The notes: generated by a model from the sequence alone, not told the origin. Positions 1 through 8,452 are shown, counted from the stretch's first letter. The stretch: 64,000 nucleotides of DNA from an uncultured Paracoccaceae bacterium (GCA_947494445.1 CANLVD010000006.1:1-64000); one strand, 5' to 3'. Numbers and translations are program-made.

Positions 1-276
1 GAACGGCTTGGTGGAAAGCTTTAACGGAAGAATGCGCGAAGAATGCCTCAACGAACACCTGTTCCCATCTCTGCGCCATGCCGTCGTCCATTGTCCTCGG
101 ACCAATGGCGGAAAATGAACAACCATGATTGCGGCATGACGCGCCGACGACAATCACAACCGCCCACATTCGAGCCTCGACGGGCTCACTCCGTGGGAGT
201 ATCACCAACGGTCAAGAGAGGACCAAAACCTGAACAGAGCTAACTGAAAAACGCGGACTCACAGGGGAGCAGGTCA
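1..276 (+). mobile_element. IS3-family element, 3' fragment (left copy)
   Basis: This is the 3' end of an IS3-family DDE transposase reading toward the right, cut by the window edge. It carries the end of the rve domain ([19 protein letters not shown]) and the typical C-terminus ending in [15 protein letters not shown]. It is a diverged copy of the fragment at 41226-41915, which lies on the opposite strand. In this copy about 37 extra bases replace the codons between the HLFPSLRHA and MIAAW motifs (around 80-125), so the reading frame is broken and the transposase is dead. The element end is read as GGGGAGCAGGTCA at 264-276, which matches the terminal sequence of the right copy. Both copies are followed by GATGC. 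Confidence 0.85.
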
Positions 277-292
277 GATGCTATCCTTTTGG

Positions 293-315
293 CGTCAGCG
301 CAGTGCTGACGTTTT
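293..315 (+). terminator. Terminator-like hairpin after the left IS fragment
   Basis: CGTCAGC (293-299) pairs perfectly with GCTGACG (305-311) around a 5-base loop and is followed by TTTT. The position just past the IS end and before the integrase remnant fits an intrinsic terminator or a boundary hairpin. The stem is short, so activity is uncertain. Confidence 0.45.
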
Positions 316-344
316 GGTTTGGGGGGAGGATTGGAGGGCATATT

Positions 345-977
345 GTGCCAAGAGTCCGACTTCCTGCAGTCACCCTTAAGCGTAAAGCCTGGAACAAAGG
401 GCGGATCATCGGACAGAAACGACCGCTGCTACCCAAACAGGTCTGGGCGATCCGCGCGCGCCTTGAACTTGCCAGCTATCCCCGCGACCTTGCGCTGTTC
501 AACGTTGCGATTGATAGCAAACTTCGCGGTTGTGATCTGGTTAAACTCACCGTCACGGACCTAGTGAAAGAAGATCGCATTCGCGATCGGGTTTCGGTGA
601 TCCAAAGCAAGACCAAAAAGCCGGTGCAGTTCGAACTGATAGAAAACACGCGCGATTCGGTCTTGGTATGGGTTAAGTCGCCTGAGATGTTTGCTTGCCA
701 GTTCATGTTTCCAAGCCGTTTTCACGATCGACCACACATCTCAACGCGACAATAAGGTAGGCTCGTCCGTGATTGGGTGACATCGATTGGGTTAGAGCCG
801 AGCGCCTATGGCACTCATTCACCCCGCCGGACCAAGGCTGCGGAAATCTACCGCAAAACGGGCAACCTTCGCGCTGTGCAGCTTTTGCTTGGCCATACGA
901 AGGTCGATAGCACAGTTCGTTACCTTGGTGTTGAACTGGAAGATGCTCTGAGTATCGCCGAGCGGACCGACATCTGA
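345..977 (+). pseudogene. Tyrosine recombinase/integrase, interrupted by an in-frame stop
   Basis: The frame starts at GTG 345 (preceded by GGAGGG) and encodes a compact, roughly 210-residue tyrosine recombinase of the type common in Rhodobacterales, starting near KRKAWNKGR. The catalytic set is visible: the box I arginine in SKLRGCDL, the H-x-x-R motif in THSPRRTKA, GHTK, and the tyrosine in STVRYLG. A TAA at 753-755, where relatives as I recall them have a tyrosine (STRQ-Y), splits the frame; the sequence resumes in the same frame with RLVRDWVTSIGLEP. The damage is therefore a nonsense mutation rather than a frameshift. The gene sits just inside the left IS fragment and is probably a relic of an older integration event. 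It could still be two expressed fragments, but the N-terminal piece lacks the HxxR and Tyr residues. Confidence 0.8.
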
Positions 978-985
978 CCAATGTT

Positions 986-1009
986 GGCGAACGGCGCTCG
1001 CCGTTCGCC
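986..1009. repeat. Perfect 10-bp hairpin downstream of the integrase relic
   Basis: GGCGAACGGC (986-995) and GCCGTTCGCC (1000-1009) form a perfect stem with a 4-base loop, starting nine bases after the integrase stop. No U-run follows, so it is not a clear intrinsic terminator. It may be a repeat-derived hairpin or an mRNA 3' end structure. Confidence 0.5.
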
Positions 1010-1387
1010 GATTAAGAACAGACCTACGACTTCGCGGCGGCGAAAGCGAAGTGCGAGCCCATCCTGTGAATTCAAGTTTCTCGCTGCGCGTGCTCGCAGC
1101 GTAGAAAACGCGGATGTTGCGTAATCTATAATGCCGCAATGCGGTGGAACAACCGGCAATTCAGCAACAATATTGCGAGACCATTCTATTGGACTCACAT
1201 CATCCAGACAAACAGCGTGGTATGCTTGCCGTATTTGCTCAGGTAGGGGACATGCGCGGTTAGCGCCAAAGCATCTCAGTGTTGAGGTGATTTTCTCCAA
1301 ATTGGCCGTTCCTTCACTTTAATCGAGACTCAGCGTTGCCGAAGCCGTAGGGTCTTCGTCTGAAGCGATGTGATCGTGCGACTATAA
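1010..1387. other. Intergenic stretch, nothing recognised
   Basis: About 380 bases between the integrase relic and the BLUF gene. A 63-codon frame at 1131-1322 has no recognisable similarity and an unconvincing composition, so I do not call it. No tRNA, terminator or clear promoter was seen. Confidence 0.5.
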
Positions 1388-1846
1388 ATGTACGTTCATG
1401 CATCGCTCAATCCCACAGGGTGCCAAATCATCACAAATCTCATACAGATCGTTTACGTGTCACAGCCGTTTGGGTTTGACGAGCCGACACTGGCGGGCAT
1501 TTTGCTCGATGCCAGACGCTGCAATAAGCGTGATGACGTGACCGGCGCGTTGGTTTGTCGACATGACATCTACCTCCAACTGCTAGAGGGTCCGGAGGAT
1601 GCAGTGCGCGCAGCCTATGCACGAATTTGTCGTGATGATCGTCATGCCGGGGTCAAAGAACTCCTGACTCGCAAGATACAAACTCGATTGTTTGCAAGTT
1701 GGGCGATGCTTCATGATCCTGCAAAGACTTGGATTTGGACGGAAGAAGAGATCGCAAATGCAGCACTTGATCGCGCGGAGCCCGCCGAAATCATAAAAGT
1801 ATTCAAAGACCTATCAGATCGGTCCGAGAAACCGGCTGTGCATTGA
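1388..1846 (+). CDS. BLUF-domain blue-light sensor protein
   Basis: A 152-residue, single-domain BLUF protein (sensor of blue light using FAD). The flavin-pocket residues are present in the order and spacing known from AppA: Tyr23 (IVYVSQ), Asn46, Gln64 (IYLQLLEGP), Trp105 and Met107 (FASWAML). The Tyr/Gln pair is the photochemical switch in this family. About 17 residues precede the usual first strand (LIQIVYVS), so the true start may be later than the ATG used here; I see no strong ribosome-binding site. No output domain is fused, so signalling would be by protein-protein contact. The next gene, a 2OG oxygenase, starts about 60 bases downstream on the same strand, but a functional link is only an inference. 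Confidence 0.9.
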   Translation: MYVHASLNPTGCQIITNLIQIVYVSQPFGFDEPTLAGILLDARRCNKRDDVTGALVCRHDIYLQLLEGPEDAVRAAYARICRDDRHAGVKELLTRKIQTRLFASWAMLHDPAKTWIWTEEEIANAALDRAEPAEIIKVFKDLSDRSEKPAVH

Positions 1847-1904
1847 TGCAACCCCTTCACGCTTCGCCGCAGACGCGCTCCACGATTTGTAAATTGTGGG
1901 CGGA

Positions 1905-2456
1905 ATGATGGCTGTGCACTCAGTGCCCGATGCGTTTACTACGGGGGAATGCGATCACATCGTTGCGGCAATTTCTAACATCCCCACCGATGAAGCGCTG
2001 CTTGTGGGCCGCAATCGGGATCATAGTCTGCGTCATGCGGAACTCGTTTGGATGGACGATGTCGGAGACCTGAGCTGGGTGATGACCCGGTTGATCGAGC
2101 TTGTCAGTCATTCCAACAAGCACAAGTTTGATTTCGATGTGCGCGAATTTGCGGAAAGCCCGCAGGTAGCCAAATATGATGCGGCCAAAGGTGGCCATTT
2201 TGCCTGGCATTCTGACATTGGTCATGGTCTTGCCGCTGGCAAAAGAAAGCTCACGCTTGTGCTGCAATTGAGCAATCCGGACACCTACGACGGGGGTGAC
2301 TTGGAAATCAGGCCAAGTGCTCAAATCCAAATGGCCAATCGGGCGCAAGGATCTGTAAGTGTGTTTCCAAGCTTTGCACTGCATCAAGTTACGCCGATCA
2401 AGCGAGGCATTCGGCGTTCGCTGACCGTCTGGGCGCATGGTCCCGCGTTTCGCTGA
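1905..2456 (+). CDS. 2OG-Fe(II) oxygenase, PKHD/PiuC-like
   Basis: A protein of about 183 residues with the double-stranded beta-helix signature of 2-oxoglutarate/Fe(II) dioxygenases. The HxD metal motif lies in FAWHSDIG (His102, Asp104 from the chosen start), the distal His at about 160 (ALHQVTP) and the 2OG-binding Arg in KRGIRRSLTVW. Also typical are YDGGDLEI and VFPSFALHQV. The substrate cannot be read from sequence: relatives include iron-regulated PiuC-type proteins and prolyl/amino-acid hydroxylases. The frame is open from a GTG at 1896, but ATG 1905 or 1908 is preferred; none has a strong ribosome-binding site. It follows the BLUF gene closely on the same strand. Confidence 0.85.
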   Translation: MMAVHSVPDAFTTGECDHIVAAISNIPTDEALLVGRNRDHSLRHAELVWMDDVGDLSWVMTRLIELVSHSNKHKFDFDVREFAESPQVAKYDAAKGGHFAWHSDIGHGLAAGKRKLTLVLQLSNPDTYDGGDLEIRPSAQIQMANRAQGSVSVFPSFALHQVTPIKRGIRRSLTVWAHGPAFR

Positions 2457-2859
2457 AGGTGGCGAGAACTGGTCAAAATGGTAGACCCATCGACGGTGTT
2501 GGGGAAATGGTCAGGTTAGCGAGCATTGTAAATTAGACGTTAAGCGTCTACGTATATCATACAAAGTTGTGATTTTCTTCGGCACAGGCGCATCGCCTGC
2601 CAGAGCCAGTTGCAATTAACTATCTTTAAAATTCGATTGTCGCATGCCGTGACAGGAATCTGACGCCAATGAAGGTTGCCGATGTTGTCGCGCACGACCA
2701 TGCGTCATGTGCACCCGCTATGGCGGCCTGGCGGACCAGCTATTTGCGATCGGGCATGGATTGCGTGTTGTCGATCAAACGATCTCGAAACGGCTCTGAC
2801 AAAATGTTTTGTCAGCGCAAAAACAGCGTGGCGGCGCTTTCTCCGTCAAAGGATCAAAA
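2457..2859. other. Intergenic stretch of about 400 bases
   Basis: AT-richer start (around 2525-2640), then a GC-rich tract at 2670-2800 that gives short overlapping frames (2669-2863 and 2676-2873) with no family resemblance. I read these as chance frames. The stretch probably holds the promoter for the small membrane-protein gene at 2860, which has AAGGATC just upstream of its ATG. Confidence 0.5.
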
Positions 2860-3213
2860 ATGACTTTTCCTGAATGGACGAAACCCGGCATCTACGGTGC
2901 TTTGGGTGGCGCGATTGCGGTTTCTATCTTGGGCTTCTCATGGGGGGGCTGGACAACAAGCGGCAGTGCCCAAACCATGGCACAGGACTTGGCTGCTGAA
3001 GAGGTGACTTTGGCGATGGTGCCGGTCTGCCTCAATATGTCAGCGGCTGATCCGGAACGCACAGAGAAGCTCGCAACTCTTCAGGATCTCTCTAGTTTTG
3101 GCCGCCGCAACGCAATGATGGAAACGGGCTGGGCCACGCGCCCCGGTACAGATACGCCAGATCGTGACCTAGCGGCTGCTTGCCTCGCGGGGCTTGAGTT
3201 GGATGGATCATAA
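2860..3213 (+). CDS. Small single-pass membrane protein, unknown function
   Basis: A 117-residue protein starting at the ATG with AAGGATC upstream rather than at the earlier in-frame codon at 2809. Residues about 8-30 form one hydrophobic helix (GIYGALGGAIAVSILGFSWGGW). The rest is a predicted periplasmic tail with two Cys (about 58 and 111), a conserved-looking SFGRRNAMMETGWA segment and a charged C-terminus. I do not recognise a named domain; similar short proteins are, to my recollection, annotated as hypothetical in Rhodobacterales. It ends near the start of the next gene, so the two may be co-transcribed. Confidence 0.65.
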   Translation: MTFPEWTKPGIYGALGGAIAVSILGFSWGGWTTSGSAQTMAQDLAAEEVTLAMVPVCLNMSAADPERTEKLATLQDLSSFGRRNAMMETGWATRPGTDTPDRDLAAACLAGLELDGS

Positions 3214-3259
3214 TTTGAAAGTACCGCCGCAATCGTCAGAGACAGTTTGCGGGACATCG

Positions 3260-4021
3260 ATGTTGGCGGACGCTCGGCTACTTTGGGTCGTTTTCATGGG
3301 CCCAATCTTTGTTCTGCTACTCCTTGCAATGCCCGCCATGGCCCAGACCATGCCAGAAAACGCCAGCGCAAAGAGCTATGGCGACGGTTGGGAATGCAAT
3401 ATCGGGTATCGGCCCACGGATGAGAGTTGTGCAGCTATTGTGGTACCCGAAAACGCCTATGAGACAAACCGAAGCTACGGTTCCGGATGGGCATGTCATC
3501 ACGGCTTTCGCAAGGTTGACGAGGTGGCCTGCGTTGCGGTGGTTGTCCCTGATGGTGGGTTCCTGGACCCTTCAGGCGAACGCTGGCGCTGCCTGCGCGG
3601 CTTTCTCAAAGTCGACGATACCTGCCAAGAGGTTGTGGTACCTGAAAATGCCTATCTAGAGGATGGGTCCGCATGGGAATGTGGACGTGGGTTTGAGAAG
3701 GTGGACGACAGTTGCGCTGCAATCGTGGTGCCCGCCAACGGATATCTGAACGGTTCTCGCTACGGTCAACCCTGGTCATGCGAACGTGGGTTTTTCGAAC
3801 AGGACGGTCTGTGCAAGGCCGTCGTGATCCCTGAGTTCGCATATTTCGATGATGCGTCTTACGGTGAGGGGTGGAAATGCCAGCGGGGATATGCCGCTTC
3901 CGGTGGAGGCTGCCAAGTAATCGAAATCCCCGCAAACGCCCATCTCGACAGGTCTGGCAACCGTTGGGAATGCAATCGGAACTTTCAAAAATCCAAGGGT
4001 CAGTGCGTTCTAAATAACTAA
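3260..4021 (+). CDS. Secreted Trp/Cys tandem-repeat protein
   Basis: About 253 residues. A hydrophobic signal segment (VFMGPIFVLLLLAMPAMAQ) ends in an AMA-Q cleavage site, so the mature protein is predicted to be periplasmic or extracellular. The mature part is seven tandem modules of about 35 residues built on the pattern W-x-C-x-x-G-[FY]-x-K-V-D-x-x-C-x-x-[IV]-V-V-P-x-N-A-Y. Each has one Trp and two Cys, so one disulfide per module is likely. The seventh module is truncated after its second Cys. I know no function for this repeat. An earlier in-frame codon exists at 3194, overlapping the previous gene, but the ATG at 3260 (or 3296) gives a normal signal peptide. The gene is 70 bases before the DUF1611 gene and reads in the same direction. 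Confidence 0.75.
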   Translation: MLADARLLWVVFMGPIFVLLLLAMPAMAQTMPENASAKSYGDGWECNIGYRPTDESCAAIVVPENAYETNRSYGSGWACHHGFRKVDEVACVAVVVPDGGFLDPSGERWRCLRGFLKVDDTCQEVVVPENAYLEDGSAWECGRGFEKVDDSCAAIVVPANGYLNGSRYGQPWSCERGFFEQDGLCKAVVIPEFAYFDDASYGEGWKCQRGYAASGGGCQVIEIPANAHLDRSGNRWECNRNFQKSKGQCVLNN

Positions 4022-4091
4022 GTGCGTGACGCCAAGAGGTCCGCCTCAACACCTCGTCGAACGACAGTCTCAACATCAAAAGGACGACAAG

Positions 4092-5282
4092 ATGAAAACC
4101 GAAATCCAGACGGTAGATACCGTTCGCCGCCCCGTCGGGGGCGCTCAGGCGCCGCCTATGATACGTGACACACAGGCACAATCATCTTCGCTCACCCAGA
4201 TCCCCACAGCGGTCATCTATTGCGAAGGCAACTTTGCCAAAATTGATGGCAAGACGGCCAACGGCCTCGTGCGTCATTCAGAGGCCTACAAGATCATCTC
4301 GGTCATCGACAACGCTCGCGGTGGCGAGAACAGCGGGCAGGTTCTTGATGACGTGGTCAACAACGTACCAATTCTCAAAGACCTAGATGCCGCCGTCGCC
4401 CATGCAACAGCCAAACCTGATACCTTTATCTATGGGATGGCCCCCTCAACAGGGCGACTTTCGCTCGCTGATCGTGGGGTCGTACTGGATGCGATTGGGC
4501 GCGGCATGAACATCGTCAGCGGCTTGCATGAATATCTCAGTGACGATCCCGAAATTGCGCAAGCCGCATCGGACGGACAGGTCACCATTCGCGACATCCG
4601 CAAACCCAAAGCCAGCAAAGACATGCGCTTGTTCGACGGCAGCGTCGCGAATGTCCATGCGCTACGCATCGCAGTACTGGGGACCGATTGCGCGATCGGA
4701 AAACGGACCACTGCGACGGTCTTGGCACGCGCCTTCAACGCAAAGGGCATCAAGACTGTACTGGTTGGCACGGGTCAGACGGGCCTGATGCAGGGCGCAA
4801 AATATGGCGTGGCCATGGATGCCGTTCCACCCCAATTCTGCTGCGGCGAACTTGAGGGCGCGATTGTCGCGGCCTCTGAGGCTGAGCAACCAGATGTCAT
4901 TTTGATCGAGGGCCAAGGTGCGCTCAGCCATCCGGCGTTCTGTACATCGGCGTTCATCTTGCGCGGCAGCCAACCCGACGCGGTTATCCTTCAGCACGCA
5001 CCAAAACGCGCGCACCGCTGCGATTTTCCCAATATGCCTATGCCCACCCCGGCAAGCGAGATTGCTTTGATCGAGGCGTTTGCCGATACGAAAGTCATCG
5101 GCGTCACGCTTAATCACGAGGGGATGTCAGACGCTGAGGTCACAAATGCGATTTCGGTGCAAACAGACAAACTCGATTTGCCTGTAACCGACGCCCTTAG
5201 TCGACCTGCGGCCCACTTGCTTGCAATGGTTGTCGCAGCCTATCCCGGCCTGCAGCAAGGAACACCCAAGGTCGCGGTTTGA
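4092..5282 (+). CDS. DUF1611 family protein (DgcN-like N-acetyltransferase candidate)
   Basis: A 396-residue protein of the DUF1611 family (PF07755). The N-terminal part is a Rossmann-like domain (TAVIYCEGNFAKIDGKTANG). The C-terminal part has a P-loop-like motif, GTDCAIGKRTT, and the family signature LIEGQGALSHPAF. Some DUF1611 members have been described as D-amino-acid (D-glutamate) N-acetyltransferases, DgcN; others are uncharacterised. Start ATG 4092 has AGGACG upstream; the frame is open from 4026. It overlaps the next gene, a PLP racemase, by four bases, so translation is probably coupled. The pair points to interconversion or N-acylation of a D/L amino acid. The first 30 residues look poorly conserved. 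Confidence 0.8.
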   Translation: MKTEIQTVDTVRRPVGGAQAPPMIRDTQAQSSSLTQIPTAVIYCEGNFAKIDGKTANGLVRHSEAYKIISVIDNARGGENSGQVLDDVVNNVPILKDLDAAVAHATAKPDTFIYGMAPSTGRLSLADRGVVLDAIGRGMNIVSGLHEYLSDDPEIAQAASDGQVTIRDIRKPKASKDMRLFDGSVANVHALRIAVLGTDCAIGKRTTATVLARAFNAKGIKTVLVGTGQTGLMQGAKYGVAMDAVPPQFCCGELEGAIVAASEAEQPDVILIEGQGALSHPAFCTSAFILRGSQPDAVILQHAPKRAHRCDFPNMPMPTPASEIALIEAFADTKVIGVTLNHEGMSDAEVTNAISVQTDKLDLPVTDALSRPAAHLLAMVVAAYPGLQQGTPKVAV

Positions 5283-6400
5283 GGTGCCCACGCATAGAAG
5301 TCGATCTGCGCAAGATACGCCACAACGCCCAGACGATAGCTGAACGGCTGAAGAGACGTGGCATCGAGGTGACCGCAGTGACGAAAGCCACGTGTGGGCA
5401 CCCGGCTATCGCCCGCGCCATGCTCGACGGCGGCGCTACGGGCCTGGGTGAAGCGCGTTTGAGCAATGTGAAGCGGTTACGTCAGGCTGGTGTGACTTGT
5501 CCGATAACGTTGATACGAACACCAATGCTGAGTCAGGTCGATGACGTCGTGCAAGCCTGTGAGGCGAGCTACAACACAGAAATGGCTGTGATTGCAGCGT
5601 TGGCCGCTGCGGCACTCCGGCAAAACACGGTTCACGGCATTATCGTGATGGTCGAAATGGGTGATCTGCGCGAAGGGATCATGCCACAAGACCTTGGCGA
5701 CATAGGACAGCAAGTGGTGGACATGCCCGGTGTGAGGTTGAAGGGCATTGGGGCCAACTTTGCTTGTCTGAATGACCTTGCCCCGACGGCTGCAAAGATG
5801 CGGTCATTATCTGTGATTGCAAATGATGTGGAGGGGCAGTGTGGTCCATTCATTGAGACCGTATCTGGCGGCAATTCTGCAAACCTGCCTTGGGCGTTTG
5901 GCGCGTGCGCCACAGGCCGGATCAACGATCTGCGCATTGGCGAGGCCATACTACTTGGCGTCGATCCAATCACAGGGGATCAGATTGGTGGCATGTATCG
6001 GGACGCCTTTACGCTTGTCGCCGAAGTGATCGAGACGGATGCCAAGTCTGTGCACCCATCCATGAGCAATGCTGACCACACCTTGGCAAGAATTCGGCTT
6101 GTATCCGCCAACTTAAAAACGACTCGGATCATTCTTGCCATCGGGCATCAGGATACGGACGCAGCAGGGCTTTCAATGCCTCCCGGAAACACGCTTATTG
6201 GCGCAACAAGCGATCATCTGGTCATTGGCACGAAAGATGCGGCGCTCTGCGTTGGATCGGAAATGCGGTTTCAGATGAGTTATGGCGCTTTGATGCGCGC
6301 CATGGCCGCCCCGGATATTCAGATAAATCTGCGCAATGACAGATCCGCGACAAACGCACACAAGGTCTATGGCCCAGGCAAACACCTGGCATTAGTTTGA
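5279..6400 (+). CDS. Alanine/ornithine-racemase-family PLP enzyme (fold type III)
   Basis: A 373-residue protein that starts with TTG inside TTGA, overlapping the DUF1611 stop. The N-terminal barrel carries the PLP lysine in VTAVTKATCGHP, followed by GLGEARLSNVKRLR, and the phosphate-binding region around SGGNSANLPW. This layout resembles the alanine/ornithine racemase family (Orr-like, YhfX-like) more than the dimeric biosynthetic alanine racemase. The likely reaction is racemisation of a free amino acid in the cytosol, but the substrate is not readable. Partnership with a DUF1611 protein suggests an amino acid that is both racemised and acylated, for example glutamate or ornithine. Confidence 0.8.
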   Translation: MRCPRIEVDLRKIRHNAQTIAERLKRRGIEVTAVTKATCGHPAIARAMLDGGATGLGEARLSNVKRLRQAGVTCPITLIRTPMLSQVDDVVQACEASYNTEMAVIAALAAAALRQNTVHGIIVMVEMGDLREGIMPQDLGDIGQQVVDMPGVRLKGIGANFACLNDLAPTAAKMRSLSVIANDVEGQCGPFIETVSGGNSANLPWAFGACATGRINDLRIGEAILLGVDPITGDQIGGMYRDAFTLVAEVIETDAKSVHPSMSNADHTLARIRLVSANLKTTRIILAIGHQDTDAAGLSMPPGNTLIGATSDHLVIGTKDAALCVGSEMRFQMSYGALMRAMAAPDIQINLRNDRSATNAHKVYGPGKHLALV

Positions 6401-6413
6401 ACAGTCCTGTTCA
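6398..6413. repeat. Inverted repeat at the racemase stop codon
   Basis: TGAACAG (6398-6404) and CTGTTCA (6407-6413) form a perfect 7-bp inverted repeat with a 2-base spacer. It begins with the racemase stop codon and has no U-run. It may be an operator for the small downstream gene or chance. Confidence 0.35.
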
Positions 6414-6449
6414 GACACGCCTGGATGAAATCAAAGAGGAGATTGCCAC

Positions 6450-6641
6450 TTGGCAAAGCTGACAAAGACAAGCGTATTCAAAGCGCAAGGCTCCAAAGTG
6501 GAAACACTATTAGACAAGACAACCCGTGTCGTTCGGAAAATGGTCGAAGAAGAGGCCGAGCAGCGACAAACCAAGATTAACCGTCTTCGTAACGCGCGCC
6601 TTGAACGAGAAGCCAACACTCCGATAAAGCCGTCGCGCTAG
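6450..6641 (+). CDS. Small charged protein, unknown function
   Basis: A 63-residue, highly charged protein starting at TTG with GAGGAG 11 bases upstream. It is predicted mostly helical (KVETLLDKTTRVVRKMVEEEAEQRQTK, with the second half basic) with no membrane segment or Cys. The lysine/arginine content would suit a nucleic-acid or protein-binding accessory factor, but this is a guess. It lies 50 bases after the racemase gene on the same strand and could belong to that operon. Confidence 0.55.
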   Translation: MAKLTKTSVFKAQGSKVETLLDKTTRVVRKMVEEEAEQRQTKINRLRNARLEREANTPIKPSR

Positions 6642-6747
6642 TGGCGTAGGAATGGTTGAACCAAGGCCATTACATCCCAGCAACCCACGTTTCGCCTGCG
6701 TCTTTCAATCTGTTTGAGCGACCGGACACACCAGAAGGAATTTGCTA

Positions 6748-7029
6748 ATGACGCAGGTAGACGAGAGCACAGCAAAAGTTCACTATATCTGTCAGACATA
6801 CGTAGAACAGAAGCCAGGGCGCGACGGACACACGAGTCTGAAGATCGGCAAGCAATTTCAGTATTCCACGGCAGCAGAAGCTCAGAATAGAGCGGAACGG
6901 GAAGCCCAGTCAGAGGACTGCGCCGGTGCTGACGCCTACATGATCAATGAAGACTCAGGCAGTGGCGAAGTCGGATCACCGAGCTTCCTTGTCAGGCTTG
7001 GGAGCGTCCCGGAAACTGATGATTTCTAG
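6748..7029 (+). CDS. Small hypothetical protein
   Basis: A 93-residue soluble protein; ATG 6748 has AGAAGGA at a good distance. The first half (VHYICQTYVEQKPGRDG..LKIGKQFQYSTAAEAQNRAERE) resembles small, conserved Rhodobacterales proteins of unknown role, with a beta-beta-alpha look. The second half is acidic with a Gly-rich turn. No signal peptide is seen. Function not recognised; the ribosome-binding site and codon pattern argue it is real. Confidence 0.55.
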   Translation: MTQVDESTAKVHYICQTYVEQKPGRDGHTSLKIGKQFQYSTAAEAQNRAEREAQSEDCAGADAYMINEDSGSGEVGSPSFLVRLGSVPETDDF

Positions 7030-7561
7030 TACTACGCTTCTGGCAAAGTGCCTTCCAAAAGGCGTCTCAACATCATGGGGCGAGTTGGTTAGAAAAACAG
7101 CTATTGGCGCAGCCACAGCGAAAAGTGCGGTGCCGACTAGCTTAATATCGAAGATTTAAATGACGGCTTCGAGGATATCGGCTGCATTGCAGCGGCAACT
7201 TTGGCGTGACTGCGAAGCAATGCTGCGTCAGCAATGGCCGCAACCGCACAAGGCCGGTTTGTCCCGCGTCTCGTTTGTCGAATCAAGCTGCGGCGAAAGT
7301 ACGGTCTCGGTTCCAGTCAGAACGACGCTCGCGAACGACCGGATCGGTGACGCACGCCGCGCCGCAACAACAAGTGTGCCGCGCCTGCGAACCTATGTTG
7401 CGTCAGCGAAGTTCAGAAAACCAAAGTCGGCTGTGTCCGCGAAGTGTGAGTTCCGACAATACTGGGTTTTGCAGTCGCAGCGAATGTCCAGAAAGCGGGC
7501 TGCGACCCCAGCATCCAAGCGGTGTGCCGAATGTCTCTTATGGGCCGTCCTCGTTGTGGTT
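7030..7561. repeat. Intergenic region with degenerate dispersed repeat (copy A)
   Basis: No convincing gene in about 530 bases: two overlapping frames (7160-7579 and 7206-7637) are rich in Arg/Ser/Cys/Gln and look like chance frames over repeats. The segment 7476-7548 begins CGCAGCGAATGTC and contains GCGGGCTGCGAC and, further on, CGAATGTCTCTTATGGGCCG. It aligns with segments at 23785, 32905 and 36729. The upstream tract 7190-7260 has similar GCTGC/GCAGC phrasing. Confidence 0.6.
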
Positions 7562-8452
7562 CTACCCAGCCGATTCTAGCTCGCGGTCTTGCCGCGGCGA
7601 TCTACCAAACTTGCGCGAATATTCTCTGGAGAACTGAGCTGAGCTTTCATAGCCGACGGCGAACGCGACTTCCGATACCTTTGCGCGGCTCGTCCGCAGG
7701 TCATCTCTGGCCTTCAGCAAACGCAGGTCCTTTTGGTATTGAAGCGGAGAAGTTCCCGTCACGGCTTTGAACTGTTCGAAGAAGGCGGAATTGCTCATAC
7801 CTGACCGCTGTGCCAGATCCCCGACGACGATGGTTTCCGACAGGCTGGCTTGAATATCCCGTGTCGCCAGAAAGATGCGGCTGGCGGCGCTCTCGTGCCA
7901 GAGAAGTCTCTGCAGGATCTGTGCATGTTGGCCGATCAGGAGCCTTGCGTGAATTTCACGGACCGTGATCGGGCAAAGCAATTGCCGCGTCTCCTCATTC
8001 TCGCACTGAAGAAAGTAGCGGAGAAGCGCGTCTTCCAAGCCGGGATCGGTGTCGCACAGGCAGATCGAGAACGGATCCGTGGACCGTGCGTGCAGTGCTG
8101 GCGAGACCGTGGGGGCCAATGACCTGAGAAGATCGAGATCAAGTGGAAAGACCAAGGCTGTGTAAGGAACCTCTGACGACGCCTCGGTGATCCGCGAGAT
8201 CACCGGCAGAGTATGGCTGACGACGAGGGACCGCCCGGCGCTGACTGTTAGCGTCCGGGTGCTGGAACCGACTTGCTTTGCGCCCTGCAGGATCAGGCAA
8301 AGAAGCGGTCGATAAACGGTGGCATTCAGGTCGGTCGTTGCGTGATGCCGCAGCAGATGCGTACCGCTTGGCGCATGATGGTTTGCGCCCTCAGCGACGC
8401 CTGCCTGATCGAGCAGCGTTGTCACATGTGACAACAGGTTTTCGCTGTTCAT
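7562..8452 (-). CDS. AraC-family transcriptional regulator
   Basis: A 296-residue regulator. The N-terminal cupin-like AraC_N domain (residues about 15-180) has the phrase YRPLLCLILQGAKQV typical of that domain. Two C-terminal helix-turn-helix motifs follow (about 195-290), ending FAVGYESSAQFSREYSRKFGRSP. I start at ATG 8452 because GGAGG lies 8 bases upstream; upstream Met codons in the same frame (8494, 8506) lack one. The gene is divergent from two short-chain dehydrogenases and is a plausible regulator of them; AraC_N/SDR pairs are a frequent arrangement. Confidence 0.88.
   Translation of the reverse strand: MNSENLLSHVTTLLDQAGVAEGANHHAPSGTHLLRHHATTDLNATVYRPLLCLILQGAKQVGSSTRTLTVSAGRSLVVSHTLPVISRITEASSEVPYTALVFPLDLDLLRSLAPTVSPALHARSTDPFSICLCDTDPGLEDALLRYFLQCENEETRQLLCPITVREIHARLLIGQHAQILQRLLWHESAASRIFLATRDIQASLSETIVVGDLAQRSGMSNSAFFEQFKAVTGTSPLQYQKDLRLLKARDDLRTSRAKVSEVAFAVGYESSAQFSREYSRKFGRSPRQDRELESAG

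Noticed and set aside
1131-1322. 63-codon frame
   Set aside because: No similarity, no ribosome-binding site, low-quality composition.
2669-2873. Two overlapping 64-65 codon frames
   Set aside because: Likely chance; the real gene starts at 2860.
6398-6413. Terminator after the racemase
   Set aside because: The inverted repeat lacks a U-run and has a 2-base spacer, too tight for a normal hairpin; kept only as a repeat.
7160-7637. Two overlapping frames of about 140 codons
   Set aside because: They cover repeat-like DNA, are biased in Arg/Ser/Cys and lack a convincing start.
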